A DNA stretch of 64,000 nt from Spiroplasma endosymbiont of Polydrusus cervinus (GTDB lineage Bacteria > Bacillota_I > Bacilli_A > Mycoplasmatales > Mycoplasmataceae). A model generated the notes under the pieces. It was given only the letters and a program-made list of their open reading frames with translations, was not told the DNA's origin and searched no databases. A program made the translations under genes and the position numbers. Below are positions 33,986 through 43,399 of the stretch, piece by piece. The stretch's first letter is position 1, and the number at the start of each line of letters is the position of its first letter. The stretch covers positions 1,054,001-1,118,000 of the forward strand of contig NZ_OZ026469.1 of assembly GCF_964019755.1 (NCBI RefSeq). The letters run 5' to 3'.

Positions 33986-35938
33986 TTAAACCAGCCCAGC
34001 TTCATATAATAGTTTAAAGCGTCCTTCAACTTGTTTTAATTCATCAAAAGTTCCACTTTGGACAACACCACTTCCTTTTTCTAACACGATAATTTGATCA
34101 ACATTTTTAATCGTACTTAACCGGTGGGCAATAATAATTGTTGTTCGCCCTTTCATTAACTTATCTAATTCCGTTTGAATTTCTTTTTCAACAATATTAT
34201 CTAAAGCACTTGTTGCTTCATCAAGAATTAAAATTTCTGGATTGCGTAAAAACATTCGAGCAATTACTAACCGTTGTTTTTGTCCTCCTGATAAAATAAA
34301 ACCCCGCTCTCCTAAAAGCGTATTAAATCCTTCTGGTAAATTAACAATAAAATTATATAGTTCTGCTTTCTTCGCGGCGGCCTCACACTCCGCATCAGTT
34401 GCGGTAAAGGTTCCATAGTGAATATTATCATAAAAAGTCCCATAAATAATTTGTGGCTCTTGTTCCACATAACCAACATGATCTAAGTATGATTTTAAAT
34501 TAATTTTTTTTAAGTTCTGCTTATTATTAATATAAATGTCTCCTTTGGTTGGATCATAATAACGTAATAATAATTTTGAAATAGTTGACTTCCCAACCCC
34601 CGTTTCGCCAACAAAGGCATAACTTTTTCCTTGTTTAAAATGGAAATTAAAGTTTTCTAAAATATATGGTGCTTCTTCATCACTAGGATCGTACTTGAAT
34701 CACACTTTATCAAAAACAATTTCGCCATTAACATCTTTTAATGGTATTGTTGTTAGATTAATATTGATTTTCGGAGCTTGTTTAAAAATTTCATTCACCC
34801 TAGTTGCCGAAGTTGAGGCTGATGCTAAATTAGCTAATAATCGTACAACTTGAATAATTGGAAAAATTAAGGAATTAATACTCATGGTAATTGATAACAT
34901 TACCGTTGGATCTAACCGATTATCATTAACAAAAACAATTCCAACGATTAAGGCAATAGTATTCATACTCATTAAGGATGTGATGGCAAAAGCAATAGCC
35001 CCTGATTGGATTCTAATCGCACGCATACTTACTTTATAATATTCCTGATGAATTTTATTAAAGCGTTCTTTTTCATATTCATTTGTTCCTGATGCTTTAA
35101 TTAACCGAATAGCATTAATCCGGTCATTAACATCCCCATTAATATTCGATACCACTTGGCGTTGTTTATAAATTAACCGACGAATAAAGGTAAAAAGAAA
35201 GGTTGTTAATAATAAAATTATAAATGACACTCCTAAAATAATTCCTGCTAACTCGGCGACTGTTGCACTACCATCAAGATAGACAAAGTTTCCATTCGCA
35301 TCAAGAACTGGCTGAATCCCGTGGGAACCATCTTTGTATTGTAAAATATGGTTATCTAAAGTAAACATAATCCCAATACTACCAATAAAGGTAAAAAAGG
35401 CATTTAAAAAGTTTTGGGGAACTTGGTACGCTTGATCCCCCAGGATTTGCGTATCAGAAATTAGTTTTGTTAAAATATCCCCCATTTTTTTATCATGATA
35501 ATAATTCATATCTAAATCAACTAGTTTATTTAAAACTTTAATTCGAATATCAATTTCAATTTTACGGGAAATTGAACCCCCAACTAAATTTTGTAAATAT
35601 AAGAAAATCCCTGAAACAACAAAGGTTGTTCCAAATCCAATTGCTCAATATAGTAATGTTTCTCAAGCCATTGCAGGATCATTAATACTTGTTCGTTTTG
35701 ACATTCCGGTTGTTAATTCCATCATTATAATATTTGTTAATTTTGGAATGGCAACAGTAATCCCACAAGTAATAATGATAAATAAAATTCAACATAATCA
35801 ACGCAATCAGAATTGTTTATAATAAATTGATAATAATTTAAAAAAACCCATCGGACTGGCTTTTGGATTTTTAACTGCAAACTGTGCTTGTTGTGCCTGC
35901 TTGCTAGTTAAATTTGGCCCATCATTTTTTGCTCTCAT
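33986..35938 (-). CDS. ABC exporter, fused permease and ATPase (MsbA/LmrA type)
   Basis: 650 residues in the usual half-exporter order. An N-terminal six-helix membrane domain (~45-360) is followed by an ATPase domain from about residue 390. Walker A is GETGVGKST, the signature is LSGGQKQR, Walker B is ILILDEATSALD and the switch His is in IIAHRLST. An extracellular loop around residues 200-225 is longer than usual. It should dimerise and export lipids, drugs or peptides; substrate is unknown. The ATG at 35938 follows aaggagtt. A MarR-type regulator lies upstream on the same strand, a common pairing for drug exporters. Confidence 0.9.
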
Positions 35939-36403
35939 AATTAACTCCTTCTTTATGCATTTTTTGTTAAATACTTAACAAAATAATTATACGAATTCTA
36001 AGAAATATTACAAGTTATTTTTTTATAATTGTTAATACTGAATATGTAAAGAAAAGTTTACATAAAAAATAAAATTTATTTAGGATTAAGTTATTCTGTA
36101 TTCAACAGGACTTAATCCTTTTAATTTTCTTTGTGGTCTAATTTCATTATAAAATTTAATATATTGTGGAATCATTTTATATATATTCTTTGTTTCTAAA
36201 AATACGTTTTAATGTTTCAAAAAATTAAGTGTATACTGTAAATACTAAATGATAAAAAGTTAACTATTAATTTAGTTAACTTTTTATCATTTAGTATTTA
36301 CAGTATACATATTTAAGAACATCTCCTTAATAAATTAATAAAATTTTAACATAATTTTCTATTTTTTATATCTACTTTATTTTAGATGCTCATACTTAAC
36401 ATT
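35939..36403. other. Spacer between marR and exporter with IS and palindrome remnants
   Basis: At about 36063-36212 the minus strand encodes YIKFYNEIRPQRKLKGLSP, the C-terminus of an IS3-type OrfB. A perfect palindrome follows at 36230-36309. The exporter promoter must lie near 35950-36000 (TATAAT-like boxes are abundant), or transcription must pass through the hairpin from marR. Confidence 0.6.
36230..36309. repeat. Perfect palindromic repeat, 37-bp arms
   Basis: The arms start tgtatactgtaaatactaaa and are exact reverse complements with a 6-nt loop (ttaatt). The stem carries atgataaaaag where others have atcataaaaag. The change is mirrored in the opposite arm, which shows compensated or copied change. 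Confidence 0.9.
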
Positions 36404-36880
36404 TTATTTTAATGAGGTCGGCATTTCTTTTTTTAACAATTCAGCAATTGTTGCTAAATCAGTTAGTAATGTTTGATAGCGGGCTGCGGATAAAGTCACC
36501 ATAATGCTCTGATCTAACTCATTCACTAATTTAAAAACAAGCGGTTTTAATTTTCGTCATTTATCAGTTAAAGTTAAATAAATACTTTTTTTATTATTTT
36601 CGGGACGTTTTTTTACAATGTAACCCTTTTGAACGAGTTTTTTGGAAATAATAGTAATATTAGCTCGTGATTGATGAACAACTTGGGCTAATTCGTTCAG
36701 CGTATAATCTGGAAAGCGTTCAATTAAAATTAATAGCCAAATGTTTGAAATTTGAAAATCATGATAACCGTGCTTTTGCAATTCATTTTCAATTTGTTGG
36801 GAAAAAACTTTATTAATAAAACCCAAGTAACGAAAAAGAGTTCCACCGCATTCTTCATTTTCTGGTCGTATCTTTTCCAA
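36404..36880 (-). CDS. MarR-family transcriptional regulator
   Basis: 158 residues with the MarR winged-helix fold: a helical N-terminus (RYLGFINKVFSQQIENEL), then YTLNELAQVVHQSRANITII (recognition helix) and the wing KGYIVKKRPENNKKSIYLTLT. The start is TTG at 36880, chosen because taggaggag lies 8 nt upstream. It probably represses the exporter downstream and perhaps itself, responding to a small ligand. One TGA is Trp near residue 108. Confidence 0.85.
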
Positions 36881-36969
36881 ATTAATCTCCTCCTAAATGA
36901 TTTTTTCCATGATTTATTTTTTCTTATCTTAACATAGAATTTACAATGATCTACTAAAAATGCAAATTT

Positions 36970-37114
36970 TTATTTTTGTGATATTTTTTTGAAACAATAT
37001 GTTACAAATTGATTAGCAGATGCATAATCTGTTATTGAAATTGATATTTTATAAAAATATTTTGTTAAATCATAATTTGGAATAGTAAATGTTAATTTTT
37101 CATTTTCCTCAGGA
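36970..37114 (-). pseudogene. C-terminal fragment of an unknown protein
   Basis: The minus strand is open from the palindromic repeat to TAA at 36970, giving HPEENEKLTFTIPNYDL and ISITDYASANQFVTYCFKK. It resembles the beta-rich end of a surface or lipoprotein. There is no start; the repeat end at 37115 cuts it. Confidence 0.45.
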
Positions 37115-37190
37115 TGTATACTGTAAAATTAAATCATAAAAAGTTAACTATTAATTTAGTTAACTTTTTTAAGTTAATTTTTAAGTTAAT
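37115..37190. repeat. Viral hairpin repeat before the second small viral gene
   Basis: tgtatactgtaaaat, then atcataaaaagttaac, a spacer and the reverse gttaac arm, as at 2944-3024. It leads into the RBS of the 37208 gene. Confidence 0.65.
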
Positions 37191-37207
37191 TATAGGAGGT
37201 TGAAATT

Positions 37208-37318
37208 ATGCAAATAAAGCAATATTTAATTTTGCGGTCGTTAGTAAAAAAGTATGGTAAAGATATTGTTATTAATACTGTCAATAAGATTGCAAATGAT
37301 ATTGAAATTAAAAAGTAA
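37208..37318 (+). CDS. Small plectrovirus-associated protein, second copy
   Basis: The 36-residue product MQIKQYLILRSLVKKYGKD ends NDIEIKK and differs from the copy at 3038-3148 by about one residue (Val for Ile). The RBS aggaggttgaaatt is conserved. It is followed by the same lipoprotein remnant on the minus strand. Confidence 0.6.
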   Translation: MQIKQYLILRSLVKKYGKDIVINTVNKIANDIEIKK

Positions 37319-37371
37319 AGAATAAATTATCCCGCTTAATTTACAATCTTTAATTAACTTTCAATTACTTC

Positions 37372-37431
37372 CAACTGGTGGTTGTTGTGGTTTGGGTTCT
37401 GGTTTATTACTCGCCGTTTTCACTATTATTT
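37372..37431 (-). pseudogene. Fragment of the viral lipoprotein gene (copy 3)
   Basis: About 20 codons matching the proline-rich spacer after the lipobox (NSENG...KPEPKPQQPPVG). It is cut by a repeat end (ggtatttacaatttaca) at 37432-37448. Confidence 0.6.
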
Positions 37432-37491
37432 GGTATTTACAATTTACAAATTTAAATATTTCTAATTTTGATAAAAATGACGCCATTTTAT

Positions 37492-38448
37492 CTAATCTTC
37501 TTTTATGTTATTTTCCAGTAGTTCTTGTGCTGCTAAACGAGCAATCATTGCAGCATTATCCGTACAATATTCTAATTTTGGGATAATTACCTTTAAATTT
37601 GGGGTTGCCAAATTTAAAATTGCTGTTCGTAATGCGCTATTAGCTGAAACCCCACCAACTAACGTAACCTTTTGCGGTTGAAAATTTTGAATTGCTAATT
37701 TTGTTTTCCGCATAATAATATCAACACATGTTTTTTGAAATGTTGCACAAAAATTAGACAGATTAATTTTAGTATTGCGTTGTTCTTTTTCAATTAAATT
37801 AGCGACTGCTGATTTTAATCCACTAAAAGAGAAATTATAACTATGGTCATTTAATGGCAGCGGCAAGTGATATTGTCCTAATTCACCTGCTGCTGCTAAC
37901 TTATCAATAATCGGGCCGCCAGGGTATCTTAAATCTAGCATCCGGGCAACCTTATCATAACACTCACCAATTGCATCATCCAATGTTGATCCTAAAATTT
38001 CAAAATCCAAATTTTTTTTCATTAATATTAACTGAGTATGGCCACCACTAACTAGCACTGCTAAAAGAGGAAATAAGAAATCGTTATCGATCGCGCTAGC
38101 ATAGATGTGACCATATAAATGGTTTAAAGGTAAAATTGGAAGCTCTAAATAATTAGCTAAAGTTTCAGCTATTATTTTCCCAATATGTAAAGCTCCAATT
38201 AAACCTGGTTTTGCTGTGTATGCAATGTATTGTAATTCTGTTATCTTAATATTAGCTTTTTCTAAAGCTTCCAATAAGACATATGAAAAATTTTTTAAAT
38301 GCAATCGCGAAGCAAGTTCGGGGACAACGCCCCCATATTTCGTATGTTCTTTAATTTGCGATGAAATAATATTTGCTAAAATTTTTCCATTTTTGAAAAT
38401 AGCAATACTAGTTTCATCACAACTTGTTTCAATTGCAAAAATTACCAT
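37492..38448 (-). CDS. tsaD: TsaD (Gcp/Kae1), t6A tRNA modification
   Basis: TsaD transfers threonylcarbamoyl to A37 of ANN-decoding tRNAs. The ASKHA ATPase fold opens with IFAIETSCDETSIAIF. The metal-binding histidines are in PLNHLYGHIYAS near residue 110. LVSGGHTQLIL, DDAIGECYDKVARML and VTLVGGVSANSALR follow. The ATG at 38448 is chosen over an in-frame GTG at 38457 because the latter lies inside the RBS aggaggtg. The product has 318 residues. It ends 44 bp from a repeat end. Confidence 0.95.
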   Translation of the reverse strand: MVIFAIETSCDETSIAIFKNGKILANIISSQIKEHTKYGGVVPELASRLHLKNFSYVLLEALEKANIKITELQYIAYTAKPGLIGALHIGKIIAETLANYLELPILPLNHLYGHIYASAIDNDFLFPLLAVLVSGGHTQLILMKKNLDFEILGSTLDDAIGECYDKVARMLDLRYPGGPIIDKLAAAGELGQYHLPLPLNDHSYNFSFSGLKSAVANLIEKEQRNTKINLSNFCATFQKTCVDIIMRKTKLAIQNFQPQKVTLVGGVSANSALRTAILNLATPNLKVIIPKLEYCTDNAAMIARLAAQELLENNIKED

Positions 38449-38732
38449 TTCATGCACCTCCTGAATATTATATAATAATTGGCTGTATGTATTATTTAAG
38501 GATTTTAATTAATATCTTAAAAATTGTGGAATAATATACCATTTACTTACTTAAATTATATTACTTTTAATTTTATTGTCAATATATTTTTCTATTTTTT
38601 TAAATTTTTCCACGACAAAAATACATTTTTATTAAAATTGGTAGTCGGAAAAAAGTTGATTTTTTATAAAAATTATAAATAAAGTAATTAAATATAAATT
38701 AAAGTAACCGCTTATTAGAGCAATTTTTTTAT
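38449..38732. other. AT-rich intergenic region
   Basis: It contains the tsaD ribosome binding site and TATTAT-like boxes of its probable promoter near 38465-38475. Otherwise nothing recognisable is seen up to the inverted-repeat segment at 38733. Confidence 0.5.
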
Positions 38733-38896
38733 TTGCATTATTCATCAGATAGTATCTTTAAAATTAAAAATTAATCTATTTTTCCCTACAAATTAGTTAA
38801 TTTTTATAATTTCCTTTCTGTGATTTATTATATTTTTTCGGTTTAATAACTAATAATATCATTTTTAATAAAGATACTATCTGATGAATAATGCAA
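38733..38896. repeat. Inverted-repeat-flanked segment, locus 1
   Basis: Left arm ttgcattattcatcagatag plus tatcttta; the right arm is its reverse complement, about 28 bp. They enclose about 106 bp of AT-rich DNA without a gene. A homologous structure lies at 52775-52912 and an analogous one with other arms at 46841-46998. Confidence 0.85.
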
Positions 38897-38909
38897 TCTA
38901 AAACTTAAT

Positions 38910-39285
38910 ATTTTGATGCTTAAAGATGAATAACTCATCTATGGCACGAAGCTTTAAAGAAAGTATGAAAGCGATTGGATTTACTCTCCTATTTATTTCT
39001 TTAATTCTTGGCAAGATTAATCACTTGTGAAATGTCAGAGCGCGTGTTTTTTGCTTGTTTTCATAAAAAGAGTGCTGTTAAACCGAAAAAAACAATATCG
39101 GACACTAAAAAAACAATAGGGTTGGAACTCCAAAAGGTTATTTTCTTTATATAAAGTTGTGTATGGATGGATGAAGCGTAATTAATAACTGGGTAAAATT
39201 TTTTACTTCCGTGGGGGATAAACTCTGTCTAAATATAAAGTTTTAGTATCGCCACTACTCACCCCCGAAGTGAGGTGGATGGCGA
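38910..39285 (+). other. Conserved block with decayed small ORF, copy 1
   Basis: The block is homologous, in reverse, to 52386-52765. It can encode MARSFKESMKAIGFTLLFIS and, in another frame, FACFHKKSAVKPKKTIS, so it may be a broken small gene. It ends in a GC-rich hairpin (cgcc...actcacccccgaagtgag...ggcg) at about 39252-39284. Function is unknown. Confidence 0.5.
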
Positions 39286-39399
39286 ATTAAGATAATTAAA
39301 TCAAAATATAAATATTTTTACTAAATATCAAAATATTAACCAACAAAGGGATTTTCTTTTTATTTAAAAAGATAAATAAAAAGAAAGGAATAAAATATT

Positions 39400-39669
39400 A
39401 TGCAAGAATATAAAAGTAAATATATCAATAAAACTTGAAATGAAATAACAACTTCGTTTGATTGAATTAATTGTAAACCCGTCAATTGTCGTATTTCCCA
39501 CCATAAAAATCATTATAATTTACAATGTTTAGAATGAGCAAAAATGTACTTAAATTTATTTGAAGATAAATGAGATGTTATTAATTCATATATCCAACAT
39601 TACAAAATTAATGATATTTTAGACTTGGCTGCGGATGGATGAAAAATATTACAAATTGAGAAAAAATAA
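39400..39669 (+). CDS. Conserved 89-residue phage-module protein, intact copy
   Basis: Product MQEYKSKYINKTWNEITTSF, then NCKPVNCRISHHKNHYNLQC and WAKMYLNLFEDKW. It has three or four Cys and several His in a compact pattern (CKPVNCRISHHKNH), which could bind metal. Seven Trp come from TGA. A second copy at 47505-47774 sits directly before phage recombination genes, so the protein is probably phage-derived. No family is recognised. RBS aagaaagg lies before the ATG. Confidence 0.65.
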
Positions 39670-39672
39670 AAC

Positions 39673-39861
39673 TGTATACTGTAAAACTAAATCATAAAAA
39701 GCTAATAAAATTATAACAAATTAAAAATAAAAAACAATAATCACAAAAAATATTAAATTAAAAATACTGTTTTTAATTTAATATTTTTTGTGATTATTGT
39801 TTTTTATTTTTAATTTGTTATAATTTTATTAGCTTTTTATGATTTAGTTTTACAGTATACA
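39673..39861. repeat. Long palindromic repeat, ~92-bp arms
   Basis: 189 bp with both ends tgtatactgtaaaactaaat and its reverse complement. The arms pair almost perfectly through the gctaataaaatt and aaaacaataatcac segments to a tiny central loop. gctaat here is mirrored by attagc in the other arm. It contains no gene. Confidence 0.93.
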
Positions 39862-39994
39862 CAACAACAAAAGAAATTTCATTATTAGTTATTTTAATTT
39901 CATATTTACAATTTACACTTTTCTCTTTTAATTATCTACCAGTATTCATATAAAAATATTTTAGATTTATTTTTAAAAAAAGTTAAAAATAATG

Positions 39995-40000
39995 TATAAT
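39995..40000 (+). promoter_or_regulatory. Extended -10 of the thioredoxin-like lipoprotein gene
   Basis: TATAAT preceded by a TG (atgtataat) lies 46 bp before the ATG at 40047. No strong -35 is visible, fitting an extended -10 promoter. Confidence 0.45.
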
Positions 40001-40046
40001 TATAATTAAACAATCATATATAAAATAATTCTTAGGAGGAATAGAA

Positions 40047-40694
40047 ATGAAAAAACTGCTTAGCACATTGGCAGTATCAATAATTGTATCAGCATCAACA
40101 ACAAGCTTAATAGCTTGTTCAGATAGTAATATGGCTTATTATAATGAGTTTATGAATGGTGTAAAAAATAACGAAAGTTTTATTTTTATGGTTTCCGTCC
40201 AAAATTGTATTCACTGTGAAAATACAATTAGCACAACAATTGCTGATTTATATAATAAAAATGGTTCTGGAAATGATAAATATGACAAGTATTTAGCTGG
40301 TTATTTTGACCAACAATTTTCCTTAAAAACTTATCCTCTTAGCGCGGAAGAACAAGAAAAAATTAAGAATACCCGTTTAATTATTACCGAAAATGTTAAA
40401 GATTATAATGGTGTTTGAAAAGAAAAATGAGCAGCCAAAATTGGGGATTGAATTGTTACTCAAGAACGAAATGCCCATAAAATTAATGGCGAAATTGATA
40501 AAACCATTACCGCTGATTCATTAGGATTAAGTGGAACACCAACTTATGTTTATGTTAAAAATGGTAAATATGTTGGTTTTGAAAAAGGGGAAATTGGAAA
40601 CTTACAAACTGGTCCTAATAATGATGAATGAATGACTCGTTTTATTAACCATATGGTCTTAGAAAATTGAGATGTTGACCACAGTAAAGGATAA
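40047..40694 (+). CDS. Thioredoxin-fold lipoprotein
   Basis: 215 residues. The signal peptide ends in the lipobox LIAC with Cys24, so it should be anchored outside the membrane. The redox motif is C54-I-H-C57 in VSVQNCIHCEN. A cis-Pro loop is visible in LGLSGTPTYVYVKNGKYVG, as in thioredoxins and DsbA-like proteins. It could reduce or form disulfides in surface proteins; direction of reaction is not predictable. RBS aggagg is 8 nt upstream. Six TGA Trp codons. Confidence 0.8.
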
Positions 40695-40808
40695 TCTTAC
40701 CATTAAAAAACACTCAGATAATTGCTGATTATTTTTTAATTAATCATTGTTAAAATTGCATTGAAAATAATAAATAAATGATTATAAATAATTTGGTGGA
40801 TATACAAT
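40695..40808. other. Intergenic spacer between convergent genes
   Basis: It lies between the lipoprotein stop and the CPBP protease stop. It has weak inverted sequence but no clear terminator. It ends in the repeat end tatacaatttacag (40801-40814). Confidence 0.4.
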
Positions 40809-41753
40809 TTACAGGGTTAACAACATTAACATCGCTACAATGCAATTAAAACCACTATGTGCAATTATGGTATAGGTCACATTCCCGTTAACAACAAGAA
40901 ATAACGAACTTAATGCTAATCCTCCCCCAAAATAACCAATAAAGTGTTCTCAATCACCAGTACCTGCAACATGCATTCCCGTAAAGAAAATAATTGAAGC
41001 GACATATCCAATTCACTTATTGCCAGTTAAACTAAAAATTCCATGCCGAGTTGCTAACTCTTCAGTAATAGGAGCAAAAATAATTGAAAAAATTAATAAA
41101 ATAATAATATTTCATGATTTATCCATTCCCTTAACCACGGCATCTTGATTTTTTGATTTCAATGTTGTTATAAATGTTTGAATATAAGCAAAAAACAAAT
41201 AGACGAAAATAACAAAAATAATGGCGATTATTGAAACTAGCAACAGCCTAATATAATCTTTTTTAAAAGTTAGTTTAATTTTTTCAAAAAGTAACGGCGA
41301 CGTTTTGAAAAGAACTATAATCGTTATAAGTCTTGAAATTATTGCTGTCAATAAATTAATCGTTGTTCTAATGCTATCTGTTGGGTGAAGCTGATTCGTA
41401 ATCATCCCAATTACTAACCCCACAAGATTGGGAATAAAATAATAATAATAAAAGGCAATGGCTCCTGACCACATAATTTTATTTTGCGCCCCACCAATAA
41501 CAAAATATGAACCAACTGCCACAATAATTGAACTAATAAAATTCATTCCAGCTAAGACATATTCATTATGAGCAAACAAATATGAAATTAAAATACTAAT
41601 AAAAAAGGGAGCAAAGATCGCTGTTCCTAAAAATATATAACCAATATTTCTAAGTTTAACTAAATTAAAATCAAAAAATAATGTTTGATCAATTAAGGTT
41701 GGCTTTAATTCATATCACTTTCTAGCATTATAAATATTTTTATTACTACGCAT
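40809..41753 (-). CDS. CPBP-family intramembrane protease (CAAX-like)
   Basis: 314 residues with about eight hydrophobic helices. The catalytic motifs are EELATRHGIF (EExxxR), HVAGTGDWEHFIGY and a third His in YTIIAHSGFN. Members cleave or process membrane substrates or bacteriocins; the substrate here is unknown. The ATG at 41753 follows ggagtggt. The C-terminus LLTL and its stop overlap the repeat end (ctgtaaattg), as in rbgA and pcrA. Confidence 0.82.
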
Positions 41754-41786
41754 TTTCTACCACTCCTTTAAATCATATTTTTCATT

Positions 41787-41975
41787 TGTATACTGTAAAA
41801 CTAAATCATAAAAAGTTAATAACATTATAACAAATTAAAAATAAAAAACAATAATCACAAAAAATATTAAATTAAAAACAATGTTTTTAATTTAATATTT
41901 TTTGTGATTATTGTTTTTTATTTTTAATTTGTTATAATGTTATTAACTTTTTATGATTTAGTTTTACAGTATACA
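41787..41975. repeat. Long palindromic repeat, ~92-bp arms, second full copy
   Basis: 189 bp, the same size and design as 39673-39861, with ends tgtatactgtaaaactaaat. The gttaataacatt segment is mirrored exactly in the other arm, although it differs from copy one. Changes are thus copied in both arms. Confidence 0.93.
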
Positions 41976-42079
41976 ATATTTATACATTGTTTTAAAACAT
42001 ACACTAAATTTTACATTATATTGTAATTCATGCGAAGTAATAATATTTTGTGACGAACAACCAAAATTATTATATTCAT
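41970..42079 (-). pseudogene. 3' part of an unknown gene split by IS copy D
   Basis: The minus-strand frame NEYNNFGCSSQNIITSHEL ends in YKYCIL-stop, the stop again coming from the palindromic repeat. Upstream it continues across the IS to 43308-43374 (QCRKYSMLNSQELSHFS). The 3-bp duplication cat flanks the IS. No function is recognised. Confidence 0.5.
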
Positions 42080-43307
42080 TAGACTGCACCCTGTTTAGTA
42101 AGTATTAATAAAAAGGTTTACAAACTTTCATTTATTATATATTTTTCTTTTTGGTTTGAATATCATTTATTTCATTTTTTAACATCATTAATATATTCAT
42201 TATGAGATTTATAATTTTTATTATGGATTGTTCCTTTTTTAAGTAATGAATGAAAACTTTCAATAATAATGTTGTCTGCACAATGATAATTTTTACCCAT
42301 TGAAATTATAATTTTGTTATCTAAACATTTACTATTGTAATCTTTAGATGTATATTGATATCCGTGATCTGAATGAATTATTATTTTATTTAAATATTTT
42401 TTTATTTTTTTAATTTTATTAATTGCATCATTTAAATTATCAAGTACAAGTTTGTTATTATTAAATTTTGATCATTTTACATCAATAATTTCTTTAGTAT
42501 ATCCATCAAGTATTGTTGATTGATAATGTTTTTTACCATTTCAAATTAAATAAGTTACATCAGTAAATAAAATTGAAAATCTTTCTTTAATATCATTAAA
42601 ATTACTATTTACTAAATCAGGATATTTAATTATATTTTTATTTCTATTTTGTTTTATTAATATTTTTCTACGCATACGCTTTATATATTCACCTTGAATA
42701 TTATTTTCTTTCATAATTCGCAATACTTTCTTAGCATTATAAACAATGCCATAATCTTCTTTTAAATATTTGGTAATTCGACGATAACCAAATTGTTTTA
42801 AATTTTCTTCATAGACTTTTACAATATTTTTTAATGATTCGCTATCCTTACCATTACTTGAATAATTTTTATATTTATCTCAATAACTACGCTTTAAATC
42901 TGTTATATCAAGTAATAAACTTAGTGGATATTTATTAATGTTTTCTTTGATAAAAGATACAATTTTTCTTTTATTTAATTGTAAAAGTCATGAAGCTTTT
43001 TTAGTAATTCATACCTAACTTTGTAATAGTTTAAATCTCTTTTTTCAAATGATTCTTTTGAACCTTTATTGGTGTTTAAAATTCCTTTCTTAAAATTTTC
43101 ATACCATGAAGCAACAGTTTTTTATTAATTTGATATTTTTTTGCAATAAAACTTATACTATTATTTTTAACCTCTTGTACTATCATTTTTTGAAAATATG
43201 CTGTATATTTATTAAATTTTTGTCATTTTCTTGCCATATAAAAATGCACCTCCTTTAAAGTTTAGCAAAGACTTTTTTTCTTTACTTACTTTTTTGGGTG
43301 CAGTCTA
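42080..43307 (-). mobile_element. IS3-family element, copy D
   Basis: 1228 bp with both ends intact (tagactgcaccc and gggtgcagtcta) and a clean 3-bp target duplication (cat). It splits a short unknown gene. Confidence 0.92.
42118..43237 (-). pseudogene. IS3-family transposase, copy D (frameshifted OrfA)
   Basis: OrfA starts at 43237 with Gly6 changed to Trp (MARKWQKF). It shifts frame because the poly-A run has six A. OrfB is open with all three catalytic residues, ending at 42118. Loss of the OrfAB fusion should inactivate it. Confidence 0.75.
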
Positions 43308-43374
43308 CATTAGAAAAATGACTTAATTCTTGTGAATTTAACATTGAATATTTACGACATTGTTTTTTATTTTT
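43308..43374 (-). pseudogene. 5' part of the unknown gene split by IS copy D
   Basis: KKQCRKYSMLNSQELSHFS, joined across the cat duplication to NEYNNFGC at 42079. It begins at the repeat end attgtaaattgtaaatacc (43375-43393), so the start is missing. Confidence 0.45.
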
Positions 43375-43393
43375 ATTGTAAATTGTAAATACC
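43375..43393. repeat. Solo repeat end just after uvrC
   Basis: attgtaaattgtaaatacc, the tgtaaattg-type end, only 6 bp from the uvrC stop codon. Confidence 0.6.
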
Positions 43394-43399
43394 AAAATA

